A stretch of 64,000 nt of DNA. Source: JBCCTX01 sp964468435. Its GTDB lineage: Bacteria > Bacteroidota > Bacteroidia > J057. The notes beneath the pieces are model-generated. The model was not told where the DNA came from, did no database searches, and worked only from the letters and a program-made list of their open reading frames with translations. Shown here piece by piece: positions 1 through 8,278 of the stretch. The position numbers and the translations under genes were made by a program. The stretch covers positions 83,276 through 147,275 of the forward strand of contig CAYXVE010000005.1 of assembly GCA_964468435.1 (NCBI GenBank), in the 5' to 3' direction. The first letter of the stretch is position 1. The number at the start of each line of letters is the position of its first letter.

Positions 1-348
1 CTTCCATGGCGTGGAACTGAAGCAGAAGGTGGACAGGGTCGTACAGAACCTTTACTGACATCTACCAGCCTGGACATAGGTGCTGATCCTGTATTCCTGA
101 CCAGCTATCCCAATCCATTTCAGTCATCTACAACGCTGAAATACAGGGTAACACAACCCGATCGTGTAACGATCCATATTTATGACCTAAAGGGTAACCT
201 GATCAAGACCTTGATCGATGGAGCTCGTCAATCTGGGGTATATGAGGTTGAATGGGAAGCAAATGACTTGGAGACAGGAATTTATGTGGCGCAAATCACG
301 GCTGAAAAAAGTAGAATACACCAGTCTGTCAAAATAGTAAAGAAGTAA
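1..348 (+). CDS. T9SS cargo protein, C-terminal end only (type A sorting domain)
   Basis: The window opens inside a gene; about 115 codons of its 3' end are present in frame 1, ending at TAA 346-348. The last 80 residues fit a type IX secretion type A sorting domain: a YPNPF motif, an alternating hydrophobic strand pattern (V.I.I.D..G), a G.Y...W turn, then ETGIYVAQI and a basic KIVKK tail. In Bacteroidota this domain directs Sec-exported proteins through the T9SS outer-membrane pore, after which it is cleaved and the cargo released or anchored. The catalytic or binding part lies outside the window, so the protein's own role cannot be stated. Confidence 0.85.
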   Translation, partial: LPWRGTEAEGGQGRTEPLLTSTSLDIGADPVFLTSYPNPFQSSTTLKYRVTQPDRVTIHIYDLKGNLIKTLIDGARQSGVYEVEWEANDLETGIYVAQITAEKSRIHQSVKIVKK

Positions 349-476
349 TAAAGACTATCAGCTAAGCGCTGTGGACTGTCGCAGGGGGGCAAAAGTGAAG
401 GTTAAATGTAGTATTAAGTAGGGTTTAAACCTGGCTCCCCCGACAGTTCATTTTAATAATCACAACAATTATCATC

Positions 477-1826
477 ATGAAATTTAAAATACTTATCATT
501 AATTCTCTCATAGCAGGCTTTGCGATATGCATCTGCCTGATAAGTTGCACACCTATCGATCGCAATACGGATAATGTTATGACACAAAGTACCTTGAAAA
601 TCCCTGTATTGCTGGAAAGATCTCCACAGTTGGGATCAGTTGAAGAACAGCAATACATGACTGATACATACCGGAACCTTTACAGTGAAATCCTTAAAAA
701 TCCCCATGATTGGGATGCCGTTCTGTCTTTGGTGAGGTTGTATATGCTGGAAGGGCGTATAACGGGTGAACATGGGCACTATTATCCGGCAGCATTGAAA
801 ATGCTGGACCATATACAGGGGCAATCCCAGGATGAGGATGCGCTATTTCAGTCAAATTTCCTCAAAGCATCGGTATTGCTATCTCTCCATCGTTTTGACG
901 AGGCCCTAACCTATGGCGAACGCGCTCTGGAAATGAATGCCTACCACGCTTCGACGTATGGCACACTGGTTGATGCACACGTGGAATTGGGAAATTATGC
1001 CAAAGCTGTAGAATTGGCGGATCAAATGGTATCGATACGTCCGGATCTGAGATCCTATTCGAGAATATCTTATCTGAGAGAGATTCATGGAGACATCTCT
1101 GGTGCTCAAGAGGCCATGGAAATGGCCATAAAGGCCGGGATGCCGGGTTATGAAGACGCAGCGTGGTGTCGTCTGACGCTTGGTGGACTCCATGAATCTT
1201 ATGGGGAACTGACAGAAGCCCGCAATCAATATCAAAAAGCCCTAGAAGAACGTAACAATTACCCATTTGCCATCGCAGCTATCGCAGGTATTGAAATGAA
1301 AAATCAGAACTACGATAAAGCACTTGCATTGCTGGATTCAGCTTGCAATATTATACCTGAGGTAGGCTTTTACGAACAGAAGGCAGAATTGTATCTCGCT
1401 ACAGGACAGGAAAAAGAGGCTCAGAACATCATTGTTGAGATTCTGGAAATGCTGGAAGATGACGAAGCACATGGGCACATTATGAATCTGGAATACGCCA
1501 AATTGTACAGGGATCTGATCGAAGATCAATCCAAAGCCCTAGAGTATGCTCAAAAAGAGTATGAAAAGAGACCTGACAATATTGACATAAACCTCATGAT
1601 AGCTTCTATTTTTTATAATATGAATGCTATGGATCTGGCTGAAAAATACCTTCAAAAAGCACAGCGAACACAATCCAAAAATCCTGAACTCATATTGCTA
1701 TCGGGGTTGATACGTTACGAACGTGGTTTACAAGATGAAGGAAAACAAATGTTGAAAACTTCGCTTGAACAAGATCCCTTTCAGCAAAACGCTCATGTCG
1801 AAAAAGCAAAAATGCTCTTACGGTAA
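477..1826 (+). CDS. TPR-repeat lipoprotein
   Basis: A 449-residue protein. The N-terminus is a lipoprotein signal: a long hydrophobic stretch ends in a LISC lipobox with Cys24 as the lipidated residue. The rest is helical and rich in tetratricopeptide-like units (A-L-x-Y-G-x-A-L and A-x-x-x-Y-x-x-A-L patterns, roughly residues 70-440), which normally form a protein-interaction superhelix. Expected location is the periplasmic face of the inner or outer membrane. It follows a T9SS cargo gene after about 130 bases and is closed by a strong hairpin at 1833-1866, so it is probably a single-gene unit. No enzyme domain is visible and the binding partner is unknown. Confidence 0.8.
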   Translation: MKFKILIINSLIAGFAICICLISCTPIDRNTDNVMTQSTLKIPVLLERSPQLGSVEEQQYMTDTYRNLYSEILKNPHDWDAVLSLVRLYMLEGRITGEHGHYYPAALKMLDHIQGQSQDEDALFQSNFLKASVLLSLHRFDEALTYGERALEMNAYHASTYGTLVDAHVELGNYAKAVELADQMVSIRPDLRSYSRISYLREIHGDISGAQEAMEMAIKAGMPGYEDAAWCRLTLGGLHESYGELTEARNQYQKALEERNNYPFAIAAIAGIEMKNQNYDKALALLDSACNIIPEVGFYEQKAELYLATGQEKEAQNIIVEILEMLEDDEAHGHIMNLEYAKLYRDLIEDQSKALEYAQKEYEKRPDNIDINLMIASIFYNMNAMDLAEKYLQKAQRTQSKNPELILLSGLIRYERGLQDEGKQMLKTSLEQDPFQQNAHVEKAKMLLR

Positions 1827-1832
1827 GCTTTG

Positions 1833-1866
1833 CCTAGGAAGGAGTCTTTTGAAACTCCTTCCTAGG
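1833..1866 (+). terminator. Perfect 13-bp hairpin after the TPR lipoprotein
   Basis: Arm 1833-1845 (CCTAGGAAGGAGT) is exactly complementary to 1854-1866, with an 8-base loop. It begins 6 bases after the stop codon. There is no clear U tract, so its terminator role is inferred from stem strength and position. The GGAAG...CTTCC arms and TTTTGA-type loop resemble the 3' hairpins at 30704, 33363 and 37667. Confidence 0.6.
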
Positions 1867-1944
1867 AATACATTCTGGAATCCTTTTTAAAAATGGGTCT
1901 ATCAGCAATACAGGGATTTCAAAAAAATACCTATACTTGCCCCT

Positions 1945-2859
1945 ATGCTAAAACTCAATCTTGAATCTAGTGGCGAGGTATCCCGAGCATACCTGATGAT
2001 CCATGTGGCTGTATTGTTATTTGGATTTACAGCGATTCTGGGGAAATTGATCGACTTACCTGGAGCTACGATTGTTTGGTACCGGATGTCTCTTACGGGT
2101 ATTAGTTTGTGTTTTTTTCCTGCTATTTTCCGGCATATCAAAAACATATCCAGCACTCAGCTAATACGAATTGCAGGTATTGGGGTGCTGGTAACCTTGC
2201 ACTGGGTAGCCTTTTATGAAGCTATTAAATATTCCAATGTGAGTATTACCCTAAGCTGCATGGCCTCTACGAGCTTCTTCACTGCACTGATAGAACCTCT
2301 AATCTTCCGCAGCAGGATCAAAGTTCCGGAATTGATACTGGGAGGATTAGTTATACTGGGCTTTGTATTCATTTTTGGATTTACAGGTGAAAATTACTTT
2401 GTAGGGATGATCATCGCTATTATTTCTGCTATTCTTGCAGCTATATTCAGCGTATTCAATAAATCTATCGTCAGCCATCACGATGTCTATGCGATCACGC
2501 TGGTACAGTTTGTTACAGGTGTAGTGTTTCTTTCCGTACTGAGTCCCCTTTACATTTACCTTTTCCCCCAGACACAGATATTGCCCTCATCCATAGATTG
2601 GGTATATCTCATCATCCTTGCGTTGCTCTGCACGACATTAGCCTATACGCTTACCATGAATGCGCTCAAACATCTGACAGCATTTACCACCAATCTTGCC
2701 ATTAACCTGGAGCCCATCTATGGTATCCTGATGGCATTCTTTTTTTTCAACGAGAACGAAGAACTTAACCCGGGCTTTTACGTTGGGGCAGTTATTATAC
2801 TTTCTGCTGTACTACTACATGCCTGGATGAGCAGGCGTAGAAGATCATGGAACAAATAA
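1945..2859 (+). CDS. EamA/DMT-family membrane transporter
   Basis: A 304-residue, almost wholly hydrophobic protein with about ten transmembrane helices in two five-helix halves, the layout of the drug/metabolite transporter (EamA, RhaT-like) family. The opening AVLLFGFTAILGKL with a following WYR motif in helix 2 is characteristic, as is the second-half pattern with NLEPIYG before the last two helices. The C-terminus is short and basic (SRRRRSW), consistent with a cytoplasmic tail. The substrate cannot be inferred; relatives export amino acids, nucleotides or metabolites. The start at 1945 gives a normal family length. It stands alone between two hairpins, at 1833-1866 and 2865-2895. Confidence 0.85.
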   Translation: MLKLNLESSGEVSRAYLMIHVAVLLFGFTAILGKLIDLPGATIVWYRMSLTGISLCFFPAIFRHIKNISSTQLIRIAGIGVLVTLHWVAFYEAIKYSNVSITLSCMASTSFFTALIEPLIFRSRIKVPELILGGLVILGFVFIFGFTGENYFVGMIIAIISAILAAIFSVFNKSIVSHHDVYAITLVQFVTGVVFLSVLSPLYIYLFPQTQILPSSIDWVYLIILALLCTTLAYTLTMNALKHLTAFTTNLAINLEPIYGILMAFFFFNENEELNPGFYVGAVIILSAVLLHAWMSRRRRSWNK

Positions 2860-2864
2860 GACAA

Positions 2865-2895
2865 TATATTCCCTAACACTGATGCTAGGGATATA
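2865..2895 (+). terminator. Hairpin after the EamA gene
   Basis: TATAT-CCCTA (2865-2875, one bulged T) pairs with TAGGGATATA (2886-2895) around a 10-base loop, five bases after the EamA stop codon. No U tract follows, so this is only a likely terminator. Confidence 0.35.
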
Positions 2896-3070
2896 AGTAA
2901 AAACAGCTTATTACCTGGACATATCTTTAGGGCATTTGATTGGGGTCTGTTCATTTATTTTGAAAGCACTTGCAAAAATACTATTCCCTAATTAAATAAT
3001 ATACGGTGTTAGATAAGTTGCATTTATCTTGAAATAAGCGCCTTTTTTTTACCCGCTACTTTAAACCCAA

Positions 3071-3099
3071 AAAGCGCGTGCTCCCTTTCAGGAGCACGC
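3071..3099 (-). terminator. Rho-independent terminator reading leftward
   Basis: Arms 3076-3084 (GCGTGCTCC) and 3091-3099 pair perfectly over 9 bp with a 6-base loop. Read on the minus strand the stem is followed by GC and then TTTTT, the classic intrinsic terminator form. No minus-strand protein gene lies upstream of it (that is, at higher coordinates) before 3575, so it must end either an RNA gene or readthrough transcription. Confidence 0.65.
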
Positions 3100-3212
3100 T
3101 AAAGTGATGTGATGGCAGCTAACAACTATTCTTGACGGTTGGTAATGAGGAGAAAAGGGGGCTGCCTATATAAAATGGTAATCTATATGTTCTTCATCGG
3201 CAGCTCCTGAAA
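3071..3212 (-). ncRNA. Candidate small structured RNA ending at the 3071 terminator
   Basis: On the minus strand, GGAGCTGCC (about 3200-3208) can pair with GGCAGCCCC (about 3158-3166) with one mismatch, and a third GCTGCC follows near 3115-3120, all upstream of a strong intrinsic terminator and with no reading frame in the stretch. This arrangement suits a small RNA of roughly 140 nt. I could not match it to 6S, SRP, tmRNA or RNase P RNA, and no clear promoter was found, so both the 5' end and the existence of the RNA are uncertain. Confidence 0.25.
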
Positions 3213-3296
3213 TCATGGGAAATCTGATTGATTAGCTAATTTTAGAGATTTCCTAGAGCGTTACTCATGACTTTTCATGATATTGTGTGTGCTTAC

Positions 3297-3379
3297 TATC
3301 AGGTCATCTTGTGGGCGTTTTCCTTGACATTTATTGACATTGATACATGCGCTAATTATCAGGTCATTTTGGGGGGGGG
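3297..3379 (+). repeat. Two ATCAGGTCAT repeats 60 bp apart and a G9 tract
   Basis: The repeats start at 3297 and 3357 and share TATCAGGTCAT-TTG (C or T at the dash); both lead into G-rich sequence, the second into nine consecutive G residues at 3371-3379. The exact 60-bp spacing and same orientation suggest a local duplication or paired binding sites. Confidence 0.45.
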
Positions 3380-3575
3380 CTTTATGCTGTTTGATTTGCG
3401 TTATTCATTTCCTTGTTTACATATCAAAAGTAGGACAATCCATACATACAAGCGCTTGAAGTTCGGTTAGGGATACAAGGATGGGGATGAAAGCATTATT
3501 AATCTCGATAAGTGAATTTGCTTTTCAATTCTTTTTACTCATATTTTTACGCTTTGATTTTTCATATTACTTCAT

Positions 3576-4637
3576 ATGAGCATAATAATCAGTGGAATAC
3601 AGCAGGTCGGTATTGGGATTCCCAATGTACACGAAGCCTGGGCATGGTACAGAAAACATTTTGGGATGGATATCCCCATGTTTGATGAAGCGGCTGAAGC
3701 CAACCTCATGCTACCCTACACAGGTGGCCAGCCTCAGCAACGCCATGCAATACTGGTCTATAACATCCAGGGAGGAGGAGGCATGGAGATTTGGCAATAT
3801 AAATCACGTACTCCACAGGCACCTACTTTTCATCCGCAGCTAGGTGACCTGGGTATACACATTACAAAAATAAAAGCCAATGATCCATTAGAAGTGCTTA
3901 AGCAATTTCAAAGTCAAGAAGTAGATCTGATCCATTCAACAGTCCAGAAATCACCAGACCAAAAAGCTCATTTCATGCTCCGCGATCCCTACGGAAATAT
4001 TTTTCAAGTGATCCAATGGGATGATTGGTTTATTCAAAATAACCTTTCGACGGGTGGCCCTGTTGGCTGTGTGATTGGCGTATCAGACATCGACAAATCA
4101 CTGACGCTTTATCGGGACATACTGGGATATGATAAGATCATATATGATGAAACGGGGGATTTTGAAGACCTTAAGGTTCTGTCAGGAGGTGAACACCGCT
4201 TCAGAAGGATGCTGCTGACACATCTTAACCCTCGCAAAGGACCATTCAGCAAATTCTTTGGGAAAACGACCATTGAGCTGATACAGGTCCTGGATCGGAG
4301 CCCACAAAAAATCTTTGAAAACAGGTTTTGGGGTGATCTTGGCTATATTCATCTGTGTTTTGATATACAGGGAATGCAGGAACTCAAACAACTCTGCGAA
4401 TCCCAAGGCTTCCCCTTCACAGTCGATAGCAGCAATAGTTTCGACATGGGAGAGGCAGCAGGTCATTTTTCATACATTGAAGATCCTGATGGTACACTTA
4501 TAGAGTTTGTCGAGACCCATAAAATCCCTATTATTAAGAAAATAGGATGGTTCCTAGATCTGAGAAAACGTAATCCAGAGAAAGCACTTCCCAACTGGAT
4601 GATACAATCGCTGTCATTTAACCGTGTGAAAGCTTAG
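3576..4637 (+). CDS. Two-domain VOC (glyoxalase/bleomycin-resistance fold) protein
   Basis: A 353-residue cytoplasmic protein with two vicinal-oxygen-chelate domains in tandem. Domain 1 (about 8-145) starts GIQQVGIGIPNVHEAWAWYR and ends with the typical FMLRDPYGNIFQVIQ strand. Domain 2 (about 158-320) starts VGCVIGVSDIDKSL and ends FSYIEDPDGTLIEFVETH. The repeated beta-alpha-beta-beta-beta units and the acidic residue in each final strand (IEF in domain 2, the usual metal-ligand place) fit metal-dependent dioxygenases or lyases; domain 1 ends FQVIQ, without the acidic ligand, and may be non-catalytic. The C-terminal 40 residues are basic and belong to neither domain. The gene stands alone, so the substrate is unknown. 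Confidence 0.75.
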   Translation: MSIIISGIQQVGIGIPNVHEAWAWYRKHFGMDIPMFDEAAEANLMLPYTGGQPQQRHAILVYNIQGGGGMEIWQYKSRTPQAPTFHPQLGDLGIHITKIKANDPLEVLKQFQSQEVDLIHSTVQKSPDQKAHFMLRDPYGNIFQVIQWDDWFIQNNLSTGGPVGCVIGVSDIDKSLTLYRDILGYDKIIYDETGDFEDLKVLSGGEHRFRRMLLTHLNPRKGPFSKFFGKTTIELIQVLDRSPQKIFENRFWGDLGYIHLCFDIQGMQELKQLCESQGFPFTVDSSNSFDMGEAAGHFSYIEDPDGTLIEFVETHKIPIIKKIGWFLDLRKRNPEKALPNWMIQSLSFNRVKA

Positions 4638-4809
4638 AGGGGTAAGGTTGAGTAAGTGGCGATATCTGTGCACCAGGATAAAGGAGCATAGTATCTATCG
4701 TTTCTGATGAGTAACAGGAATTATCAGGTCTCAAAAACAGTTGTACATAGCATGAACAATGCCTTGGTAAGAATTGTATGCATTGTTGGTGGATCATTAA
4801 ATTCTGACC

Positions 4810-6201
4810 ATGATGGAACTTGAAATAAAGGAACCTAAAGGCAGATGGAAATACCATCTGTTGCGTAGATATACCAAACTGGCTTTTCTTCTCTACTACA
4901 GACGAGTGGAACAAGTAGGAATAGAACATATTCCTATAGAACATGCTAACATTTTGGCTATCAACCACCAAAACACCTTGTCCGACCCCTTAGGCGTATC
5001 AGCTTTTCTATCCTTCAATCCCACCTTCCTTACACGCGCTGATGCGTTTAAGAATCCCAGGGTTGCCCGGTTTCTGCTTTGGATAAAAATGTTGCCTATT
5101 TACCGGCAACGAGATGGTAGTGATACTTTGAAAAAAAACGAGAAAATTTTTGATATCTGTATCTCCAGACTCAATCAGAAACAAAGCATTCTCATTTTTC
5201 CTGAAGGAAGCCATGAAGGAAAACACCGGGTAAGACCCCTGAAAAAAGGAATGGCCCGTATCGTATTTAATGCAGCTCAGAAAAGCGGATTTACCCTACC
5301 GATCTACATACAACCCATCGGTGTAAACTATACGCACTACACCAAATTTCAGAGTGATCTCAATGTCTGGTACGGTGAGGCATTTGATGTATCTCCCTAT
5401 TATCAAACTTACCAGCAGGACGAAAAACGAGCCATAGCAGATCTCACACGCAGGGTACGGAAGGAAATCCAGAAATATACCCTCCACGTATCTCATGTGC
5501 AGCATTACGATATGATCAATCAACTCCGGGAATGGTTTGTTCCCGAATATGTCGAAAAAGGCAAATATCCCGTACTAGAAGGTGTAAAATCGGGTCAACG
5601 AATCATCAGACACATTGAAAAATGGATAGAAGACCAGGAAGGCGAACAGAAGATTGATCAACTGAACCAGACCGTCAATGAATACGATCGATTGCTGAAA
5701 GAAATGCACTTACGAGATCATATCGTGAGAAGAGAGCCTTATTCCAGAATGGTGTTGATTTTACGGGCTATGGTGTTATTGTTATTGTTGCCGTTTTTTT
5801 TGTGCGGAGCAGCGCTAAACTATCCCCCCTATATCCAGGCTGATGCATTCCCCCGAAAAAAGATGAAGGATGAGCTATTTCACAGTTCGGTAGAAGTTGT
5901 GATGTCTATGATCCTCTATCCCGTATGGTATCTGATCCTGTTGACTTTGTGCTGGATTATTGTTGGAAAGTTCTGGATTGCCGGATTGTTTCTGATCTCC
6001 TTGCCCCTATCCGGATTATTTGCCATCAATTATTACAAATGGGTCAAAAAGTGGTGGGCCCGTTGGCGTTTTATGAGAAAAAAAGCCGCTAAAGACAAAT
6101 CTGTGATGAAATTGATGGGTTTGAGGAAGGAGTTAAGGGAGTTTATGCAGCAGGTGATGAATTTGAAGATTAGAGAAAAAGCATTGAAAAATGAAGGGTA
6201 A
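4810..6201 (+). CDS. Long PlsC-family glycerophospholipid acyltransferase with C-terminal membrane segments
   Basis: Residues about 30-220 form a 1-acylglycerol-phosphate acyltransferase (LPLAT) domain: the catalytic motif is NHQNTLSDP with His53 and Asp59, and the substrate motif is FPEGSHEG at about 130-137. The His-to-Asp spacing is five residues rather than the common four; I recall the same spacing in long Bacteroidota acyltransferases of the NHPNxLxDP type, so this looks like a subfamily trait, not damage. After a helical linker (220-310) come hydrophobic segments at about 310-330 and 358-400 and a basic tail. The expected reaction is acyl transfer to a lysophosphatidate- or lysolipid-like acceptor at the inner membrane. 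Start could be Met1 or Met2. Confidence 0.8.
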   Translation: MMELEIKEPKGRWKYHLLRRYTKLAFLLYYRRVEQVGIEHIPIEHANILAINHQNTLSDPLGVSAFLSFNPTFLTRADAFKNPRVARFLLWIKMLPIYRQRDGSDTLKKNEKIFDICISRLNQKQSILIFPEGSHEGKHRVRPLKKGMARIVFNAAQKSGFTLPIYIQPIGVNYTHYTKFQSDLNVWYGEAFDVSPYYQTYQQDEKRAIADLTRRVRKEIQKYTLHVSHVQHYDMINQLREWFVPEYVEKGKYPVLEGVKSGQRIIRHIEKWIEDQEGEQKIDQLNQTVNEYDRLLKEMHLRDHIVRREPYSRMVLILRAMVLLLLLPFFLCGAALNYPPYIQADAFPRKKMKDELFHSSVEVVMSMILYPVWYLILLTLCWIIVGKFWIAGLFLISLPLSGLFAINYYKWVKKWWARWRFMRKKAAKDKSVMKLMGLRKELREFMQQVMNLKIREKALKNEG

Positions 6202-6403
6202 AGGTGCAGCTTACAACAATTGTAGTTCCTCTGCACACCAGAGAGACTTTTTCAATGTGAGAACAGCCAGAGCTGTTTGTCTGGACAAATTATTGTAATT
6301 CAGTCTACTCATTCCAGGTGAATTAAGTCAAGCAGGGTATTCTGAGTTGGAAATACTTCGAATTGTCGTCAATATCTAAATTAAAAAATAGTACAACCTG
6401 GCC

Positions 6404-6538
6404 TTAACTGACCCAATCACTTTGCAACACTTTCAATATAGTCGTCTTACCTACCTGTCTATCTCCGATAAATATGGTAATTCCCCTGACCTCCAGGTGA
6501 TGACGAATATCCGGTAGAATAAGCCGGTCAATCTTCAT
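6404..6538 (-). pseudogene. Truncated AAA_14-type ATPase, N-terminal 44 codons only
   Basis: Read on the minus strand from ATG 6538, 44 codons encode a start typical of the AAA_14/DUF4143 ATPase family: a leucine-rich RLILPDIRHHLEVRG followed by ITIFIGDRQVGKTT, a full Walker A P-loop, and then an early stop after DWVS. Intact members of this family run to about 380-450 residues, so nine-tenths of the gene is missing. This family is scattered and often found near mobile DNA. It marks the left edge of the accessory patch at 6.4-8.8 kb. Confidence 0.7.
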
Positions 6539-6627
6539 ATTTACTCATCATTTAAGCTAGCTATCTGGTAACTCAGGTCATGAAAATATCGGGTTAAATG
6601 ATTTCCCAACTACCAATGATAGATTTC

Positions 6628-7338
6628 CTAAAATATCCGGAATACTCCCAGAAGTTGTTTATATAACCCCCGAAGTTGGTTCTGGGCATAGATTTCCCAC
6701 CTCCCATTTCTCAGTACCCCAATTACTGCCGCAGATCCCGAAGCACCGGAATCATAATTCCCCTTCCCAAATACCCTCAGATTAGCTACGCTGTTAAGCG
6801 ATCGGCCATTGAGTTTAAGTCCCAGGGGTTTGTCATTGTGAAGATTCTTTCTTCCACCATGACGTTGCAGACTTCTACTCATCTTAAGACCGGGATCGTT
6901 GGGTTTCATATTGAGTTTAGCTCTGGTTTCCAAATTCCTTTTCAGTAAAGCAGAATCCATCGATTCGCTAGGTTGCAGGTGTGCAGCGTACAACTGGCCG
7001 GCTCTGTCCTGAACCAGGACAAAGGCACAACCCGAAAGCTGCCCAGTTACCATGAATTGTTTTCCGGTGTCTAGTACTGTTAGGGGAATATTATCCAGGT
7101 CGAGTTGGGCTTTGGGGTTCATGGGAATTACCACTGAATCCATCTGATAGCATTGTCTATCCTGATCCCGGAAATCCTGAACATCAAACAAGCCCTTTCG
7201 GTCTTGTTTGGGAGGTTCATGTGGGTCCTTACTTATGTAATACATAGTCCTGGAAGTCGCAGCCATTTTGATATAGTAGTCGCTCAAAAACTGTACAGGA
7301 TTATTTCTGAGCTCGTTGATGGGATTGATTTTCTTCAT
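6628..7338 (-). CDS. Possible CNF1/BLF1-fold glutamine deamidase (LSGC motif), effector-like
   Basis: A 236-residue protein with no Sec signal, membrane segment or sorting domain. The central motif TGQLSGC with Cys104 is followed 16 residues later by His120 (LYAAHLQP). In the CNF1/BLF1 deamidase fold the active site is an LSGC cysteine with a downstream histidine (C866/H881 in CNF1; C94/H106 in Burkholderia BLF1), and BLF1 has a threonine six residues before the cysteine; here Thr98 holds that place. The C-terminus has a strand-rich GSAAVIGVLRNGRWEIYAQNQ segment consistent with the fold. Such enzymes inactivate host proteins by deamidating glutamine. The match rests on short motifs, so the assignment is provisional; an unrelated Cys-His enzyme is the alternative. 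It stands alone, next to a YopT-like gene and gene debris. Confidence 0.45.
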   Translation of the reverse strand: MKKINPINELRNNPVQFLSDYYIKMAATSRTMYYISKDPHEPPKQDRKGLFDVQDFRDQDRQCYQMDSVVIPMNPKAQLDLDNIPLTVLDTGKQFMVTGQLSGCAFVLVQDRAGQLYAAHLQPSESMDSALLKRNLETRAKLNMKPNDPGLKMSRSLQRHGGRKNLHNDKPLGLKLNGRSLNSVANLRVFGKGNYDSGASGSAAVIGVLRNGRWEIYAQNQLRGLYKQLLGVFRIF

Positions 7339-7560
7339 AAATTATACGGGTTGGAAGTAATATTATATATTATTTATCAAAGACTATTCTGAGTAAAGCT
7401 TTTCTCAAAGATCGTATAACTATCTATTGATAAAGAATTTTTTTGATCAAATCTTTCATATACATTCCACAAAGTACTGTAATACTTCCGAATTACAGTC
7501 GATGAGTAACCTCTTTTTCACCTATTAGCATACACAATAAACCTAACTAAAGAAAATTTT

Positions 7561-8154
7561 ATTCTGGATCACCCGCTGGATCCTGCCAACAAGAGCCCGG
7601 TACACAATGTAGTATAATGTCCAGGGCAAATTACTCACTATTATGGCACAGTCAAGCTGAATGATGATGGCAGTGCTATAGTTGCCATGACTGATTACTT
7701 TGAAGCGCTCAATGAGGACTTTCATTATCAACTGACTTGTGTAGGAGGATATACTCCTGTAGATGTAGAAAAAAAAATATCCGGAAATCAGTATTGGTGT
7801 GATAGAAAATGAAACGATTACGCTCAGTGGAGGATTTTGGTTGTTTCTGGATACTACTTAGACTGTATCCTTAAATCCGGGTCTGGCATCTTCAGGGTTG
7901 TGGCTGGGACAAAATTATCCCAATCCCTTCTCAATTCGTACAACTATCAGTGTCAGTTCATCAGCTAAGGGCCATATAAGACTTAGCATGATGGATGGTA
8001 TGCGGAGAATGATCGGGGCCCTGGTAGATCACAACCCCTAAGTCCAGAAACTTACGAGTACACTTTTAAGGGGAGTGTACTGGCATCCTGCGTGTATTAC
8101 TACCGACTGGAAAGCTCTGTCCCTTCAGCAGTCAAGTCAATGATAATCCAATAA
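7561..8154 (+). pseudogene. Decayed T9SS cargo protein
   Basis: Three in-order segments survive in shifting frames. Frame 1 from 7561: a LDHPLDPANK segment, an in-frame TAA at 7615-7617, then HYYGTVKLNDDGSA and TDYFEALNEDFHYQLTCVGG, blocks I recognise from a widespread family of secreted or tail-like proteins. Frame 2 from about 7913: NYPNPFSIRTTISV, the start of a type A T9SS sorting domain. Frame 1 again from 8041: PETYEYTFKGSVLASCVYYY and a stop at 8152-8154. At least two frameshifts and two internal stops make it non-functional. The 5' end is not identifiable. It is followed at once by hairpin 8168-8194, presumably its old terminator. Confidence 0.75.
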
Positions 8155-8167
8155 TTATGCTATTAAA

Positions 8168-8194
8168 GAGGAAGTCTCATAAGTAGACTTCCTC
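8168..8194 (+). terminator. 3'-end hairpin, GAAGTC family
   Basis: Arms 8168-8177 (GAGGAAGTCT) and 8185-8194 pair perfectly over 10 bp with loop CATAAGT. The sequence CTCATAAGT-GACTTCCTCC is shared, with a single difference, by the hairpin after bamD at 23632-23660. Confidence 0.65.
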
Positions 8195-8278
8195 CTGATT
8201 TATGTTTGCTTTTAACAAAGCCTTGTAGTAATTTATATTAAAACGTTGTCTTCTCTTTATCTCTGTAAACACTCGCTT

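Larger units (their letters stand above)
2896..3575. other. 680-bp intergenic region without a convincing gene
   Basis: No frame here carries a recognisable protein. It holds a minus-strand terminator (3071-3099), a possible minus-strand RNA upstream of it, a pair of direct repeats exactly 60 bp apart (11 identical bases TATCAGGTCAT, starting at 3297 and 3357), a run of nine G at 3371-3379 and a 10-bp palindrome CAAGCGCTTG near 3449. The ATCAGGTC core occurs once more at 4723, between the VOC and acyltransferase genes. A 67-codon frame at 3267-3470 runs through the repeats and is probably not a gene. Confidence 0.6.

Noticed and set aside
371..402. Similarity of a GTCGCAGGGGGGC stretch before the TPR gene to the dispersed repeat
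   Set aside because: Only two short blocks match after a gap of several bases; too little to call a third copy.
862..1266. Long antisense frames inside the TPR lipoprotein gene
   Set aside because: Their amino-acid content is typical of shadow frames, and the sense strand has a signal peptide, repeats and a terminator.
3267..3470. A 67-codon frame in the gap before the VOC gene
   Set aside because: It runs through direct repeats and a nine-G tract (giving QVILGGG and FMLFDLRYS), has no motif, and its repeats translate to the same YQVIL twice only because the DNA is duplicated.
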